Source: Lysinibacillus halotolerans (GTDB taxonomy: Bacteria; Bacillota; Bacilli; Bacillales_A; Planococcaceae). From it: 64,000 nt of DNA. The stretch lies in assembly GCF_003711845.1 (NCBI RefSeq), contig NZ_RHLQ01000009.1:1-64000 (forward strand), given 5' to 3'. The notes under the pieces were generated by a model. It saw nothing but the letters and a program-made list of their open reading frames with translations. It searched no databases and was not told the DNA's origin. The translations under genes were made by a program, and so were the position numbers. Shown here one piece after another: positions 39,987 to 52,877 of this stretch (within the stretch, counting starts at the first letter, position 1; every line of letters begins with the position of its first letter).

Positions 39987-41318
39987 ATGAATGCAGTTGT
40001 AGTAGCGGTCGTTGTAATGCTCCTATTGAGTGTTCTTCGGATTAACGTTGTATTTTCATTAGTAATAGGGGCAGTTGCTGGAGGAATTACAGCAGGAATG
40101 TCCCTTGATGATACATTAATTGCCTTTGTAGAAGGTTTAGGCGGAGGAGCGGAAGTTGCTCTAAGCTATGGGATGCTCGGTGGGTTAGCCATTGCCATTT
40201 CAAAAACAGGAATTTCAGAATTGCTTGTTGTAACGATATTAAAGTTAGTTCAACGTAAAGGTGATTCCCAAAAAAGAGGATTAGTAAAAGCGTTACTATT
40301 TTTCGTTATTTTATTAATGTCCATTTTCTCACAAAATTTAATTCCAATTCACATTGCGTTTATACCATTATTAATTCCGCCGATTATTAAGATATTAAAC
40401 ATGTTAGAAATTGATCGTCGTTTAATTGCGTGTATTTTAGCATTCGGCTTAATTACACCATATATGAGTTTACCATTCGGTTTTGGGTTAGTATATCAAG
40501 GAATCGTAGCGGATAATATTTCAGCAGCCGGTCTTGAAATTACAAAATCCGATGTGTATGGTCCAATGTTAATTCCAGCTCTTGGAATGGTTGTAGGGTT
40601 AGTTGTAGCGTTCTTTATTTTCCGTAAACCAAGAAAGTACGAAGACCGACAAGTGGAAACAGAAATTAACGTTACGATTAAAAAGAAAAATGTCGTTTAT
40701 ACGGTTATTGCACTAATAGCTGCTGTAATCGTTCAAATACCTAGTATCGTTCCGTTAACTTCGGGTTCTATGTTTTTCGGTGCTCTTGTAGGAGTTTTAA
40801 TTTTATACATTACAGGTGCATTAAAGTGGAGTGAAGCAGATCAAGTGCTAACAGACGGTATGCGTTTAATGGCATTTATCGGATTAGTAATGATTGCCTC
40901 AAGTGGTTTTGCTTCTGTTGTTACTGCAACAGGCCATGTCGAACAGTTAGTAGATGCTGCTAATAATATATTAGGGGACAACAAAGGGTTAGCGGTATTA
41001 ATTATGTTATTAATTGGGTTATTGATTGATATGGGAATTGGTTCATCCTTTGCAACGATACCGATTATTGCTGCCATTTTTGTACCGATTGGTTTAGAAT
41101 TTGGTTTAAGCACTGCAGCTATTATTACATTAATAGGTACGGCAGGCGCTTTAGGGGATGCAGGGTCGCCAGCATCGGATTCTACATTAGGACCTACTGC
41201 CGGGTTAAATGTAGATGGACAACATGATCATATTCGCGATACATGTATACCAACTTTCTTCATATTTAATATTCCGCTTATTATTTTTGGGTGGGCGGCA
41301 GTAATGTTCTTTTCATAA
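39987..41318 (+). CDS. YuiF-type Na+/H+ antiporter-family permease
   Basis: This 443-residue membrane protein has 11-12 predicted helices and a hydrophilic loop near residues 210-235 (RKPRKYEDRQVETE). It resembles the NhaC/YuiF group of the ion-transporter superfamily. Conserved features include GMLGGLAIAISKTG near residue 60 and GTAGALGDAGSPASDST near 390, the second of two inverted half-structures. YuiF has been proposed as an amino-acid or ion exchanger; the substrate here is not known. It sits with the BceRSAB block but has its own promoter and terminator. Confidence 0.8.
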   Translation: MNAVVVAVVVMLLLSVLRINVVFSLVIGAVAGGITAGMSLDDTLIAFVEGLGGGAEVALSYGMLGGLAIAISKTGISELLVVTILKLVQRKGDSQKRGLVKALLFFVILLMSIFSQNLIPIHIAFIPLLIPPIIKILNMLEIDRRLIACILAFGLITPYMSLPFGFGLVYQGIVADNISAAGLEITKSDVYGPMLIPALGMVVGLVVAFFIFRKPRKYEDRQVETEINVTIKKKNVVYTVIALIAAVIVQIPSIVPLTSGSMFFGALVGVLILYITGALKWSEADQVLTDGMRLMAFIGLVMIASSGFASVVTATGHVEQLVDAANNILGDNKGLAVLIMLLIGLLIDMGIGSSFATIPIIAAIFVPIGLEFGLSTAAIITLIGTAGALGDAGSPASDSTLGPTAGLNVDGQHDHIRDTCIPTFFIFNIPLIIFGWAAVMFFS

Positions 41319-41327
41319 TATAGTGAC

Positions 41328-41358
41328 AGGGTGTCCAGATGAGTGGGCACCCTTTTTA
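41328..41358 (+). terminator. Terminator after the antiporter gene
   Basis: AGGGTGTCC at 41328-41336 pairs with GGGCACCCT at 41345-41353, followed by five T. Confidence 0.85.
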
Positions 41359-41513
41359 TATAGAAGAAACAAAAACATATGGAACCATATATAACCATAG
41401 ATAATTGATTGATATTGATGCATAGATTCATTATACTTAAAAAGGCTTTGAAACAAATGTTGAAAAGCAATGCATAAAAGAATTACAATTTCAAAGAATT
41501 TAGCAGAAAATAC

Positions 41514-41542
41514 TTGCTTATTCTTAGTAAATTGTATATACT
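41514..41542 (+). promoter_or_regulatory. Main promoter of the S10 operon
   Basis: TTGCTT at 41514-41519 and TATACT at 41537-41542 with a 17-bp spacer. Confidence 0.75.
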
Positions 41543-41548
41543 GTTGAA

Positions 41549-41980
<432 letters not shown>

Positions 41981-42029
41981 TGGTAAAAACAAATAGAACT
42001 TTTTTAATAATCACAGGAGGTGTGACAAA

Positions 42030-42659
42030 ATGGCTAAAGGAATCTTAGGTAGAAAAGTTGGTATGACACAAGTTTTCGCTGAAAATGGTGATTTAATCCC
42101 TGTAACAGTTATCGAAGCTGCTCCAAACGTAGTTCTTCAAAAGAAAACTGTAGAAACAGATGGTTACGAAGCAATCCAAGTTGGTTTCGAAGATAAGCGC
42201 GTGAAGCTTTCAAACAAACCAGAACAAGGTCACGTAGCTAAAGCGAATACTGCTCCTAAGCGCTTCATTCGTGAATTCCGCAACGTTAACGTGGAAGAGT
42301 ACGAGGTTGGTCAAGAAGTCAAAGTAGAAATTTTCGCAGAAGGCGATGTAGTAGACGTAACAGGTGTTACGAAAGGTAAAGGTTTCCAAGGTGTTATTAA
42401 ACGTCACGGACAATCTCGTGGTCCTATGGCCCACGGTTCTCGTTACCACCGTCGTCCTGGTTCAATGGGTCCAGTTGCTCCGAACCGCGTATTTAAACAA
42501 AAGAAATTACCAGGTCAAACTGGTGGTGTTGTAGTTACGATCCAAAACTTAGAAATCGTTAAAGTTGATGCTGAACGTAACTTATTACTAGTTAAAGGTA
42601 ATGTTCCTGGTTCTAAAAAAGCATTAGTTACAGTAAAAACAGCTGTAAAATCTAAATAA
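42030..42659 (+). CDS. rplC: 50S ribosomal protein L3
   Basis: L3 is an early-assembly large-subunit protein whose loop reaches the peptidyl-transferase centre. The 209-residue product begins [20 protein letters not shown]. Its central extension, including [20 protein letters not shown] and [17 protein letters not shown], is the conserved tentacle. The gene is preceded by CAGGAGGTG. Confidence 0.97.
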   Translation: MAKGILGRKVGMTQVFAENGDLIPVTVIEAAPNVVLQKKTVETDGYEAIQVGFEDKRVKLSNKPEQGHVAKANTAPKRFIREFRNVNVEEYEVGQEVKVEIFAEGDVVDVTGVTKGKGFQGVIKRHGQSRGPMAHGSRYHRRPGSMGPVAPNRVFKQKKLPGQTGGVVVTIQNLEIVKVDAERNLLLVKGNVPGSKKALVTVKTAVKSK

Positions 42660-42685
42660 TTTCCCGAAGAAAGGAGGAAACAGGA

Positions 42686-43309
42686 ATGACAAAGGTATCT
42701 GTACTTAGTCAAACAGGCGCTTCTGTTGGTGAAATTGAGTTAAACGATGCAGTTTTTGCAATTGAGCCTAACGAAGCAGTATTATTCGACGCAGTAATCG
42801 CTCAACGCGCTTCTCTACGTCAAGGTAATCATAAAGTAAAAAACCGCTCTGAAGTCGCTGGTGGTGGTCGTAAACCATGGCGTCAAAAGGGAACTGGTCG
42901 TGCTCGTCAAGGTTCTATCCGTTCTCCACAATGGCGTGGCGGTGGTACTGTATTCGGTCCTACACCACGTAGCTACAGCTATAAATTACCGAAGAAAGTT
43001 CGTCGCTTAGCTCTTAAATCAGCTTTATCAGCTAAAGTTGGAGAACAAAACTTCGTAGTTCTTGATGCATTACAATTAGATGCACCAAAAACTAAAGATT
43101 TCAAAGCAATTTTAGGTAACCTAAACATTGATACGAAAGCATTATTCGTTACAGCTGAATTAGATGAAAACGTAGCATTATCTGCTCGTAACATCCCTGG
43201 TGTAACTGTTTTAACAGCTGCTGGAATCAACGTTCTTGATCTTGTAGGTCATGACAAAGTTGTATTCACGAAAGCTGCAGTAGAAAAAGTTGAGGAGGTG
43301 CTTGGATAA
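42686..43309 (+). CDS. rplD: 50S ribosomal protein L4
   Basis: L4 lines the peptide exit tunnel near L22. The 207-residue protein has the long positively charged loop with [19 protein letters not shown] and [14 protein letters not shown] (residues 55-88). In E. coli L4 represses the S10 operon, but that mechanism is not known to operate in Bacillus. The stop overlaps the rplW start (TAATG). Confidence 0.97.
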   Translation: MTKVSVLSQTGASVGEIELNDAVFAIEPNEAVLFDAVIAQRASLRQGNHKVKNRSEVAGGGRKPWRQKGTGRARQGSIRSPQWRGGGTVFGPTPRSYSYKLPKKVRRLALKSALSAKVGEQNFVVLDALQLDAPKTKDFKAILGNLNIDTKALFVTAELDENVALSARNIPGVTVLTAAGINVLDLVGHDKVVFTKAAVEKVEEVLG

Positions 43310-43593
43310 TGGAAGCACGTGATATTCTAAAACGTCCGGTCATTACTGAGCGTTCTTCTGAGCTTATGGCTGAGAAAAAATACACTTTTGAAGTTGATGT
43401 TCGCGCAAACAAAACTCAAGTTAAAGATGCAGTAGAAGCAATCTTTGATGTAAAAGTTGAAAAAGTAAACATCATGAACTACAAAGGTAAATTTAAACGT
43501 GTTGGTAAATTCGGCGGATACACAAACAAACGTCGTAAAGCAATCGTTAAATTAGCTGCTGATAGCAAAGAAATCGAAATTTTTGATATCTAA
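43309..43593 (+). CDS. rplW: 50S ribosomal protein L23
   Basis: L23 surrounds the tunnel exit and is the docking site for trigger factor and SRP. The 94-residue protein begins [16 protein letters not shown]. It has the basic [20 protein letters not shown] stretch. Its start overlaps the rplD stop by one base, so the two are translationally coupled. Confidence 0.96.
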   Translation: MEARDILKRPVITERSSELMAEKKYTFEVDVRANKTQVKDAVEAIFDVKVEKVNIMNYKGKFKRVGKFGGYTNKRRKAIVKLAADSKEIEIFDI

Positions 43594-43638
43594 TTCCGAT
43601 AAGGAAAGAATCGAAGAATAAAGAAGGAGGGAAAACAA

Positions 43639-44469
43639 ATGGCGATTAAAAAGTATAAACCAACCTCAAATGGTCGTCGTAACATGACGTCATCTGACTT
43701 TGCGGAAATTACAACTAATAAGCCTGAAAAGTCTTTATTAGAACCAATTAAACGCAAAGCTGGTCGTAACAACCAAGGTAAAATTACTGTTCGTCATCAT
43801 GGTGGTGGTCATAAGAAGCAATACCGCGTAATCGACTTCAAACGTCTTAAAGACGGAATTCCAGGACGCGTTGCTACTATCGAATATGATCCAAACCGCT
43901 CTGCGAATATCGCATTAATCAATTACGCTGACGGTGAGAAACGTTACATCTTAGCTCCAAAAGGATTAGAAGTTGGTCAAACAATCGTATCTGGTCCTGA
44001 TGCAGACATTAAAGTAGGTAACTCTCTACCATTAGCAAACATTCCAATGGGTACAACAATCCATAACATCGAGTTAAAACCTGGTAAAGGTGGACAATTG
44101 GTACGTTCTGCTGGTACTTCTGCTCAAGTACTTGGTCGTGAAGGTAAATACGTAATCGTTCGTCTACAATCTGGTGAAGTTCGTTTAGTACTTGCAACTT
44201 GCCGTGCTACAATCGGTCAAGTAGGTAACGAACAACATGAACTTATCCACATTGGTAAAGCAGGTCGTTCTCGTTGGTTAGGTAAACGCCCAACTGTTCG
44301 TGGTTCTGTAATGAACCCTAACGATCACCCACACGGTGGTGGTGAAGGACGTTCTCCAATTGGACGTAAATCTCCAATGACACCATGGGGCAAACCAGCT
44401 CTTGGTTACAAAACTCGTAAGAAGAAAAACAAAACTAATAAGTTAATCATTCGTTCTCGTAAAAAATAA
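43639..44469 (+). CDS. rplB: 50S ribosomal protein L2
   Basis: L2 is a highly conserved protein near the peptidyl-transferase centre that helps subunit association. The 276-residue product has the typical [11 protein letters not shown] start region, the [19 protein letters not shown] segment and the C-terminal [18 protein letters not shown] containing the near-invariant histidine. The ribosome-binding site is AAGGAGGG. Confidence 0.97.
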   Translation: MAIKKYKPTSNGRRNMTSSDFAEITTNKPEKSLLEPIKRKAGRNNQGKITVRHHGGGHKKQYRVIDFKRLKDGIPGRVATIEYDPNRSANIALINYADGEKRYILAPKGLEVGQTIVSGPDADIKVGNSLPLANIPMGTTIHNIELKPGKGGQLVRSAGTSAQVLGREGKYVIVRLQSGEVRLVLATCRATIGQVGNEQHELIHIGKAGRSRWLGKRPTVRGSVMNPNDHPHGGGEGRSPIGRKSPMTPWGKPALGYKTRKKKNKTNKLIIRSRKK

Positions 44470-44529
44470 AGTGATTGTACTGCGGTTCGCTAGTCGTACC
44501 GTGGTGGAGTCACGGAGGGAGGTTCCTAA

Positions 44530-44808
44530 ATGGGTCGCAGCTTGAAGAAAGGACCTTTTGTGGATGATCACTTAATGAAAAAAGTTGAAGCACAAGAAGG
44601 TTCTGAGAAAAAACAAGTTATTAAAACTTGGTCTCGCCGTTCTACTATCTTCCCGAACTTCATCGGTTTAACAATCGCTGTATATGATGGACGTAAACAT
44701 GTTCCTGTATACGTGACAGAAGATATGGTAGGTCACAAATTAGGCGAATTCGCACCGACACGTACTTACAAAGGTCACGGTGCAGATGACAAGAAAACAA
44801 GACGCTAA
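44530..44808 (+). CDS. rpsS: 30S ribosomal protein S19
   Basis: S19 sits on the 30S head and contacts the A-site finger and tRNA. The 92-residue protein starts [19 protein letters not shown] and contains [20 protein letters not shown]. Behind it are GGGAGG and a GC-rich 50-bp intergenic stretch of unknown use. Confidence 0.97.
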   Translation: MGRSLKKGPFVDDHLMKKVEAQEGSEKKQVIKTWSRRSTIFPNFIGLTIAVYDGRKHVPVYVTEDMVGHKLGEFAPTRTYKGHGADDKKTRR

Positions 44809-44830
44809 TTTTGAGAGGAGGTAAATCCTA

Positions 44831-45175
44831 ATGACACAAGCTAAAGCTATCGCTCGCACAGTGCGCATCGCTCCTCGTAAAGTACGTCTAGTAGTAGACT
44901 TAATCCGAGGCAAGCAAGTTGGTGAAGCAGTTGCAATTTTACGTCATACTCCAAAAGCGGCGTCTCCAGTCGTTGAGAAAGTATTAAAATCTGCAGTTGC
45001 TAATGCTGAGCACAACTATGAATTAGATGTAAACAACTTAGTTGTTTCTGAAGTTTTTGTTGACGAAGGTCCAACATTAAAACGTTTCCGTCCACGTGCA
45101 CAAGGACGTGCAAGCGCAATTAACAAACGCACAAGCCACATTACAATCGTGGTATCTGAGAAGAAGGAGGGTTAA
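44831..45175 (+). CDS. rplV: 50S ribosomal protein L22
   Basis: L22 lines the exit tunnel opposite L4; its loop is a macrolide-resistance hotspot. The 114-residue product has the [20 protein letters not shown] segment and the loop [20 protein letters not shown], with normal residues. It ends three bases before rpsC starts. Confidence 0.97.
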   Translation: MTQAKAIARTVRIAPRKVRLVVDLIRGKQVGEAVAILRHTPKAASPVVEKVLKSAVANAEHNYELDVNNLVVSEVFVDEGPTLKRFRPRAQGRASAINKRTSHITIVVSEKKEG

Positions 45176-45178
45176 TCC

Positions 45179-45835
45179 GTGGGTCAAAAAGTACATCCAA
45201 TAGGACTACGAGTTGGTATTATTCGTGACTGGGAGTCAAAATGGTACGCTGAGAAAGACTATGCTACTCTTTTACACGAAGATATTAAAATTCGTAAATA
45301 TATCGAATCTGCTTTAAAAGACGCTTCAGTTTCTAAAGTAGAAATCGAACGCGCTGCAAACCGCGTAAACATTACAATTCACACTGCGAAACCAGGTATG
45401 GTAATCGGTAAAGGCGGTACGGAAGTTGAAAACTTACGTAAATACCTTAACGATTTAACTGGTAAACGTGTACACATTAATATCGTAGAAATCAAAAAAG
45501 CTGATCTTGATGCTCGTTTAGTAGCAGAAAACATCGCTCGTCAACTTGAGAACCGCGTATCATTCCGCCGTGCTCAAAAACAAGCAATCCAACGCACAAT
45601 CCGCGCTGGTGCAAAAGGGATTAAAACACAAGTATCTGGTCGTTTAGGTGGCGCTGACATCGCGCGTGCTGAACATTATAGCGAAGGAACTGTTCCACTT
45701 CATACTCTTCGTGCTGACATCGACTATGCTCATGCAGAAGCTGACACTACTTATGGTAAATTAGGTGTTAAAGTATGGATTTACCGTGGTGAAGTCCTTC
45801 CTACGAAGAAGAACTCTGTGGAAGGAGGCAAATAA
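45179..45835 (+). CDS. rpsC: 30S ribosomal protein S3
   Basis: S3 helps form the mRNA entry tunnel and has helicase-supporting lysines and arginines. The 218-residue protein starts at GTG 45179 ([20 protein letters not shown]), with GGAGGG before it inside rplV. A KH domain ([20 protein letters not shown]) and the C-terminal S3 domain with [12 protein letters not shown] are visible. Confidence 0.97.
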   Translation: MGQKVHPIGLRVGIIRDWESKWYAEKDYATLLHEDIKIRKYIESALKDASVSKVEIERAANRVNITIHTAKPGMVIGKGGTEVENLRKYLNDLTGKRVHINIVEIKKADLDARLVAENIARQLENRVSFRRAQKQAIQRTIRAGAKGIKTQVSGRLGGADIARAEHYSEGTVPLHTLRADIDYAHAEADTTYGKLGVKVWIYRGEVLPTKKNSVEGGK

Positions 45836-45837
45836 TA

Positions 45838-46743
<906 letters not shown>

Positions 46744-46785
46744 TACATTTCGGAAACATTCCTATTCCGAAGGGAGGTAACCTAA

Positions 46786-47154
46786 GTGATCCAACAAGAA
46801 AGTCGTATGAAAGTTGCTGACAACTCAGGTGCACGTGAAGTTTTAACAATTAAAGTGCTTGGTGGTTCTGGCCGTAAAACTGCTAACATCGGTGATATCG
46901 TTGTATGTACAGTTAAGAAAGCAACACCAGGAGGCGTTGTCAAGAAAGGTGACGTTGTTAAGGCTGTTGTCGTTCGCACAAAATCTGGTGTACGCCGTAA
47001 AGATGGTACTTATATTAAATTTGACGAAAATGCTTGCGTAATCATCAAAGACGATAAGTCACCACGCGGAACTCGTATTTTCGGACCTGTTGCACGTGAA
47101 TTACGTGATAGCAACTTCATGAAAATCGTTTCATTAGCTCCAGAAGTTCTTTAA
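46786..47154 (+). CDS. rplN: 50S ribosomal protein L14
   Basis: L14 makes an intersubunit bridge. The 122-residue product starts at GTG 46786 ([19 protein letters not shown]), behind AGGGAGG. The family motif [15 protein letters not shown] is seen as [19 protein letters not shown]. First gene of the spc section of the cluster. Confidence 0.97.
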   Translation: MIQQESRMKVADNSGAREVLTIKVLGGSGRKTANIGDIVVCTVKKATPGGVVKKGDVVKAVVVRTKSGVRRKDGTYIKFDENACVIIKDDKSPRGTRIFGPVARELRDSNFMKIVSLAPEVL

Positions 47155-47190
47155 TTTCATGATAGTACCAATCAAGGAGGTGCGACACTA

Positions 47191-47499
47191 ATGCATGTTA
47201 AAAAGGGCGACAAAGTAAAAGTTATTACTGGTAAAGACAAAGGTAAAGAAGGCGTTGTTTTAGCCGCTTTCCCAAAACAAGACCGTGTTCTTGTTGAAGG
47301 TGTTAATATCGTGAAAAAACATATTAAACCTAACCAGTTAAACCCACAAGGTGGAATTGTGAGCCAAGAAGCAGCAATCCACGTATCGAACGTAATGCTA
47401 ATCGATCCTAAATCTGGCGAGCCGACTCGTGTAGGTTATAAAATCGAAGATGGCAAAAAAGTTCGTGTTGCAAAAAAATCAGGTGCAGTAATCGACTAA
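47191..47499 (+). CDS. rplX: 50S ribosomal protein L24
   Basis: L24 starts large-subunit assembly and lies at the tunnel exit. The 102-residue protein has the N-terminal KOW motif [20 protein letters not shown] and then [14 protein letters not shown]. It is preceded by AAGGAGGTG. Confidence 0.96.
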   Translation: MHVKKGDKVKVITGKDKGKEGVVLAAFPKQDRVLVEGVNIVKKHIKPNQLNPQGGIVSQEAAIHVSNVMLIDPKSGEPTRVGYKIEDGKKVRVAKKSGAVID

Positions 47500-47527
47500 T
47501 AAGTAAATTGAGAAGGGAGGTACGAAC

Positions 47528-48067
47528 ATGAGCCGCCTAAAAGAAAAATATTTAAATGAAGTTTCTCCTGCTCTTATGAGCAAGTTTGAATATAAATCAG
47601 TAATGCAAGTTCCAAAAGTAGAAAAAATCGTTATCAACATGGGTGTTGGTGATGCAGTACAAAACTCTAAAGCACTAGATGCTGCTGTTGAAGAGTTATC
47701 AATCATCACTGGTCAAAAACCAGTTGTAACTCGTGCGAAAAAATCGATCGCAGGTTTCCGTCTACGTGAAGGAATGCCTATCGGTGCAAAAGTTACATTA
47801 CGTGGTGAACGTATGTATGAATTCTTGGATAAATTAATTTCTATCGCACTTCCACGTGTACGCGACTTCCGCGGTGTTTCTAAAAAAGCATTCGATGGTC
47901 GTGGAAACTACACTTTAGGTGTTAAAGAACAATTAATTTTCCCTGAAATCGATTACGATAAAGTTTCAAAAGTACGCGGTATGGACATCGTGATCGTAAC
48001 AACTGCGAATTCTGATGAAGAAGCTCGCGAGTTATTGACACAATTCGGTATGCCGTTCCAAAAGTAA
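47528..48067 (+). CDS. rplE: 50S ribosomal protein L5
   Basis: L5 binds 5S rRNA and contacts P-site tRNA. The 179-residue product has [20 protein letters not shown], the [20 protein letters not shown] segment and a C-terminal [19 protein letters not shown] end. All are canonical. Confidence 0.97.
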   Translation: MSRLKEKYLNEVSPALMSKFEYKSVMQVPKVEKIVINMGVGDAVQNSKALDAAVEELSIITGQKPVVTRAKKSIAGFRLREGMPIGAKVTLRGERMYEFLDKLISIALPRVRDFRGVSKKAFDGRGNYTLGVKEQLIFPEIDYDKVSKVRGMDIVIVTTANSDEEARELLTQFGMPFQK

Positions 48068-48070
48068 TAA

Positions 48071-48274
<204 letters not shown>

Positions 48275-48303
48275 TCCCCTAAATTGGGAAGGAGGTAAAA
48301 TTT

Positions 48304-48702
48304 ATGACAATGACAGATCCGATTGCAGATATGCTAACACGCATTCGTAATGCTAACATGGTTCGTCACGAAAAGTTAGAAGTACCAGCTTCCAACTTAA
48401 AGAAAGAAATCGCTGAGATCTTAAAGCGTGAAGGTTTCGTTCGTGATGTTGAGTATGTTGAAGATAATAAGCAAGGTATCATCCGTATCTTCTTAAAATA
48501 TGGAAAAGATAACGAACGCGTTATCACTGGTTTAAAACGTATTTCAAAACCTGGCTTACGCGTATATGCTAAAACTAACGAAGTACCAAAAGTACTTAAC
48601 GGTTTAGGTATCGCTTTAGTATCAACTTCTCAAGGTGTATTAACTGATAAAGAAGCACGTGCTAAAAAAGTTGGCGGAGAAATCTTAGCTTACATTTGGT
48701 AA
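48304..48702 (+). CDS. rpsH: 30S ribosomal protein S8
   Basis: S8 is a core 16S rRNA binder of the platform. The 132-residue protein begins [20 protein letters not shown] and ends with the conserved [20 protein letters not shown] region. In E. coli S8 regulates the spc operon, though not shown to do so in Bacillales. Its Shine-Dalgarno is GGAAGGAGG. Confidence 0.97.
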   Translation: MTMTDPIADMLTRIRNANMVRHEKLEVPASNLKKEIAEILKREGFVRDVEYVEDNKQGIIRIFLKYGKDNERVITGLKRISKPGLRVYAKTNEVPKVLNGLGIALVSTSQGVLTDKEARAKKVGGEILAYIW

Positions 48703-48733
48703 TAAGTAATAAAAGAATGGAGGTGCAACCTAA

Positions 48734-49273
48734 ATGTCTCGTGTAGGTAAAAAACCAATCGAGGTTCCAGCTAACGTTACTGTGACTGTTGCTGATGACA
48801 ACACAGTTACTGTTAAAGGACCTAAAGGCGAATTAACTCGTCAATTCAACAAAGATATGAAAATTGAGCAAGAAGGAAACATCATCACTGTTGTTCGCCC
48901 TTCTGAATCAAAAGAACACCGTACTGTTCATGGTACGACTCGTGCGCTTCTAGCGAACATGGTAACTGGTGTTTCTGAAGGATTCTCTCGTTCACTAGAA
49001 CTTATCGGTGTAGGTTACCGTGCGCAATTACAAGGTAAAAAACTTGTTCTTAACGTTGGTTACTCTCATCCAGTAGAGTTCACACCAGAGGAAGGTCTAG
49101 AAATCGAAGTTCCTTCAAACACAAAAGTGATCGTTAAAGGTATTAGTAAAGAACGTGTTGGTGCATTTGCATCTAACATCCGTGACGTACGTCCACCAGA
49201 ACCTTATAAAGGTAAAGGTATCCGTTATGAAGGCGAATACGTTCGTCGTAAAGAAGGTAAAACAGGTAAATAA
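48734..49273 (+). CDS. rplF: 50S ribosomal protein L6
   Basis: L6 stabilises the factor-binding site near the sarcin-ricin loop. The 179-residue protein is a tandem of two similar domains. The second carries the family signature ([20 protein letters not shown] at residues 155-174). Confidence 0.97.
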   Translation: MSRVGKKPIEVPANVTVTVADDNTVTVKGPKGELTRQFNKDMKIEQEGNIITVVRPSESKEHRTVHGTTRALLANMVTGVSEGFSRSLELIGVGYRAQLQGKKLVLNVGYSHPVEFTPEEGLEIEVPSNTKVIVKGISKERVGAFASNIRDVRPPEPYKGKGIRYEGEYVRRKEGKTGK

Positions 49274-49305
49274 TGCTTAATGAGCGTTAGAAAGGAGTGA
49301 CCTCT

Positions 49306-49665
49306 GTGATTACGAAACAAGATAAAAATCAAGTTCGTAAAAAACGTCATGCGCGTGTTCGTTCTAAAATCTCGGGTACTGCTGAACGTCCACGTTTAAA
49401 TGTATTCCGTTCAAACAAACACATCTACGCGCAACTTATTGACGATGTAGCAGGCGTAACACTTGTTAGTGCATCTACTCAAGAAAATGGTTTTGAGGGT
49501 GCAGGTAGCAATGTAGAAGCTGCGACAAAAATTGGTGAAACAATCGCTAAACGCGCTGCGGAAAAGAATATTACTGCTGTTGTATTTGACCGCGGTGGTT
49601 ACTTATATCATGGACGTGTAAAGGCTTTAGCTGAAGCTGCACGTGAAAACGGCTTAGAATTTTAA
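49306..49665 (+). CDS. rplR: 50S ribosomal protein L18
   Basis: L18 binds 5S rRNA together with L5. The GTG at 49306 gives [18 protein letters not shown], the usual N-terminus, and AAAGGAG is 8 bases upstream; an in-frame GTG at 49297 lies within that site. The 119-residue protein contains [20 protein letters not shown] and [20 protein letters not shown]. Confidence 0.95.
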   Translation: MITKQDKNQVRKKRHARVRSKISGTAERPRLNVFRSNKHIYAQLIDDVAGVTLVSASTQENGFEGAGSNVEAATKIGETIAKRAAEKNITAVVFDRGGYLYHGRVKALAEAARENGLEF

Positions 49666-49686
49666 TAAGAAGGAGGGACATACTTC

Positions 49687-50187
49687 ATGAGTCGCATTGA
49701 CGCAAACAAACTTGAACTTGAAGAACGCGTAGTTACGATTAACCGCGTTGCTAAAGTTGTTAAAGGTGGACGTCGCTTCCGCTTCACAGCATTAGTTGTT
49801 GTAGGTGATAAAAACGGCCATGTTGGTTTCGGTACTGGTAAAGCTCAAGAGGTTCCAGATGCGATCCGCAAAGCTGTTGAAGACGCGAAGAAAAACTTAA
49901 TCGAAGTACCACGTGTTGGTGGAACAACTCCACACGATGTAGTTGGTCACTTTGGAGCAGGTAAAATTTTAGTAAAACCTGCTGCTCCAGGTACTGGAGT
50001 TATCGCTGGTGGTCCTGTACGTGCCGTACTTGAACTTGCTGGTATTACTGATATTCTTTCAAAATCTCTTGGTTCAAACACACCAATTAACATGGTGCGT
50101 GCAACTATTGCAGGTTTAACTGAACTAAAACGCGCAGAGGACGTTGCAAAACTTCGCGGTAAATCAGTGGAAGAACTATTAGGATAA
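49687..50187 (+). CDS. rpsE: 30S ribosomal protein S5
   Basis: S5 lies at the mRNA entry and affects decoding accuracy. The 166-residue protein has the [20 protein letters not shown] domain and [20 protein letters not shown]. The loop around KVVKGGRR, where spectinomycin-resistance changes occur, is normal. Confidence 0.97.
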   Translation: MSRIDANKLELEERVVTINRVAKVVKGGRRFRFTALVVVGDKNGHVGFGTGKAQEVPDAIRKAVEDAKKNLIEVPRVGGTTPHDVVGHFGAGKILVKPAAPGTGVIAGGPVRAVLELAGITDILSKSLGSNTPINMVRATIAGLTELKRAEDVAKLRGKSVEELLG

Positions 50188-50200
50188 GGGGGGAATTATA

Positions 50201-50383
50201 ATGGCTAATAAATTAGAAATCACCCTTACTAAATCTTTAATTGGTACTAAACCTCAACAACGCAAAGTTATTGAAGCTTTAGGCTTACGTAAAGTTAACC
50301 AAACTGTAGAACAAGCTGACAACGCAGCTATTCGCGGTATGTTAGATAAAGTAGCTCACTTAGTTACTGTAAAAGAAAATTAA
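50201..50383 (+). CDS. rpmD: 50S ribosomal protein L30
   Basis: L30 is a small, 60-residue large-subunit protein. The conserved [20 protein letters not shown] (residues 8-27) and the [13 protein letters not shown]-terminus are present. It is tightly packed between rpsE and rplO. Confidence 0.96.
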   Translation: MANKLEITLTKSLIGTKPQQRKVIEALGLRKVNQTVEQADNAAIRGMLDKVAHLVTVKEN

Positions 50384-50416
50384 TTTTCAATCATTGAACA
50401 AGGAGGTGCCACCTAT

Positions 50417-50857
50417 ATGAAACTTCATGAGTTAAAACCAGCTGAAGGATCTCGTAAAGAGCGTAACCGTGTTGGTCGTGGTATCGGTTCTGGTAACGGT
50501 AAAACTGCAGGTAAAGGTCATAAAGGTCAAAACGCTCGTTCTGGCGGCGGCGTTCGTCCTGGATTTGAGGGGGGTCAAAACCCACTATTCCGTCGTTTAC
50601 CAAAACGCGGCTTTACGAACATCAACCGTAAAGAATTCGCTATCGTTAACCTTGATGCATTAAACCGTTTTGAAGATGGTGCAGAAGTAACACCTGCATT
50701 ATTGTTAGAAACAGGTGTTGTGAGCAACGAAAAAGCTGGAATTAAGATTCTAGGTAATGGAACTCTTAACAAAAAGCTTTCTGTTAAAGCTCACAAGTTC
50801 TCAGCTTCAGCTAAAGAAGCGATTGAGAACGCTGGCGGAACAACTGAGGTGATTTAA
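50417..50857 (+). CDS. rplO: 50S ribosomal protein L15
   Basis: L15 is a late-assembly large-subunit protein. Its glycine-rich N-terminal extension ([20 protein letters not shown]) and [17 protein letters not shown] are typical. The 146-residue frame stops in TAATG, overlapping the secY start by one base. This couples ribosome assembly genes to the Sec channel gene. Confidence 0.96.
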   Translation: MKLHELKPAEGSRKERNRVGRGIGSGNGKTAGKGHKGQNARSGGGVRPGFEGGQNPLFRRLPKRGFTNINRKEFAIVNLDALNRFEDGAEVTPALLLETGVVSNEKAGIKILGNGTLNKKLSVKAHKFSASAKEAIENAGGTTEVI

Positions 50858-52149
50858 TGTTTCAGACAATCTCAAACTTTATGCGCGTTCGAGATATACG
50901 AAATAAAATCATTTTCACCCTATTAATGTTGATTGTTTTCCGTATTGGAACATTTATTCCAGTACCTAACGTCGACGCTAATGTATTAAAGGTAGCCGAT
51001 CAATTTAATTTAATTGGTTTCCTTAATACATTTGGCGGTGGTGCATTGTCTAACTTCTCAATCTTTGCATTGGGAATTATGCCTTACATTACTGCTTCAA
51101 TTATTGTTCAATTGTTACAAATGGATGTTGTTCCGAAGTTTGCTGAATGGGCAAAACAAGGTGATGTCGGTCGACGTAAGTTGGCTCAATTCACTCGTTA
51201 CTTAACGGTTGTTTTAGCTTTCATACAAGCAATTGCTATGTCATTTGGTTTTAACCAAATGTATGGTGGATCGTTAATCACGGATACAAGCGTGTTATCA
51301 TATATCACAATTGCACTCGTATTAACTGCAGGTACCTCTTTCCTATTGTGGTTAGGAGAACAAATTACGGCTTACGGAGTTGGTAATGGTATTTCAATCA
51401 TTATCTTCGCAGGTATCGTTGCTGCCATTCCAACAACAGTAAACCAAATCTATGCACAACAAATCGAGGGTGCTGGTGATCAGCTATTTATTAAAATTGC
51501 TATCTTAGTATTACTTGTATTAGTTATGCTGGCAGTTGTAGTTGGAGTTATTTACATTCAACAAGCGTTGCGTAAAATTCCAATTCAATATGCAAAACGA
51601 GTTGCGGGTCGTACTGGTCATGGTGCACAACAAACTCATTTACCGTTAAAAGTAAATGCTGCAGGGGTTATTCCAGTAATCTTTGCCATTGCGTTCGTTG
51701 TTACACCTCAAACATTAGCTACGTTCTTCGGCCAAAATAGTGTTACTTCGTTTATTCAAAATACTTTTGATTATACGAAGCCTATAGGGATGATCATCTA
51801 TATTGCATTGATTATTGCTTTCACATATTTCTATGCATTTATTCAAGTGAATCCTGAAAACTTGGCTGACAACTTGAAAAAACAAGGTGCATACATTCCG
51901 GGTATTCGTCCTGGTAATGATACACAAAGTTACTTAACAAAAGTTTTATACCGTTTAACATTTGTCGGTGCTATATTCTTAGTAGTTATTTCTGTAATGC
52001 CAATACTATTTATTAACTTTATGAACCTACCTGCTTCGGCACAAATCGGTGGTACTAGTGTAATAATTGTTGTTGGTGTTGCTTTAGAAACAATGAAACA
52101 ATTAGAATCTCAACTGGTTAAACGTCACTATAAAGGCTTTATGAAATAA
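50857..52149 (+). CDS. secY: Preprotein translocase channel SecY
   Basis: SecY is the pore of the Sec translocon. The 430-residue protein has ten predicted membrane helices, with conserved RIGTFIPVPNVD in the first, GIMPYITASIIVQLLQMD in the plug/second-helix area and GQEITAYGVGNGISIIIF-like sequence. Cytoplasmic loops bear RKIPIQYAKRV. Its partner secE lies at 18186-18371 in the same window. Confidence 0.97.
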   Translation: MFQTISNFMRVRDIRNKIIFTLLMLIVFRIGTFIPVPNVDANVLKVADQFNLIGFLNTFGGGALSNFSIFALGIMPYITASIIVQLLQMDVVPKFAEWAKQGDVGRRKLAQFTRYLTVVLAFIQAIAMSFGFNQMYGGSLITDTSVLSYITIALVLTAGTSFLLWLGEQITAYGVGNGISIIIFAGIVAAIPTTVNQIYAQQIEGAGDQLFIKIAILVLLVLVMLAVVVGVIYIQQALRKIPIQYAKRVAGRTGHGAQQTHLPLKVNAAGVIPVIFAIAFVVTPQTLATFFGQNSVTSFIQNTFDYTKPIGMIIYIALIIAFTYFYAFIQVNPENLADNLKKQGAYIPGIRPGNDTQSYLTKVLYRLTFVGAIFLVVISVMPILFINFMNLPASAQIGGTSVIIVVGVALETMKQLESQLVKRHYKGFMK

Positions 52150-52172
52150 TATGCAGGTTTTAGGAAACTTAA

Positions 52173-52871
<699 letters not shown>

Positions 52872-52877
52872 TACCCG

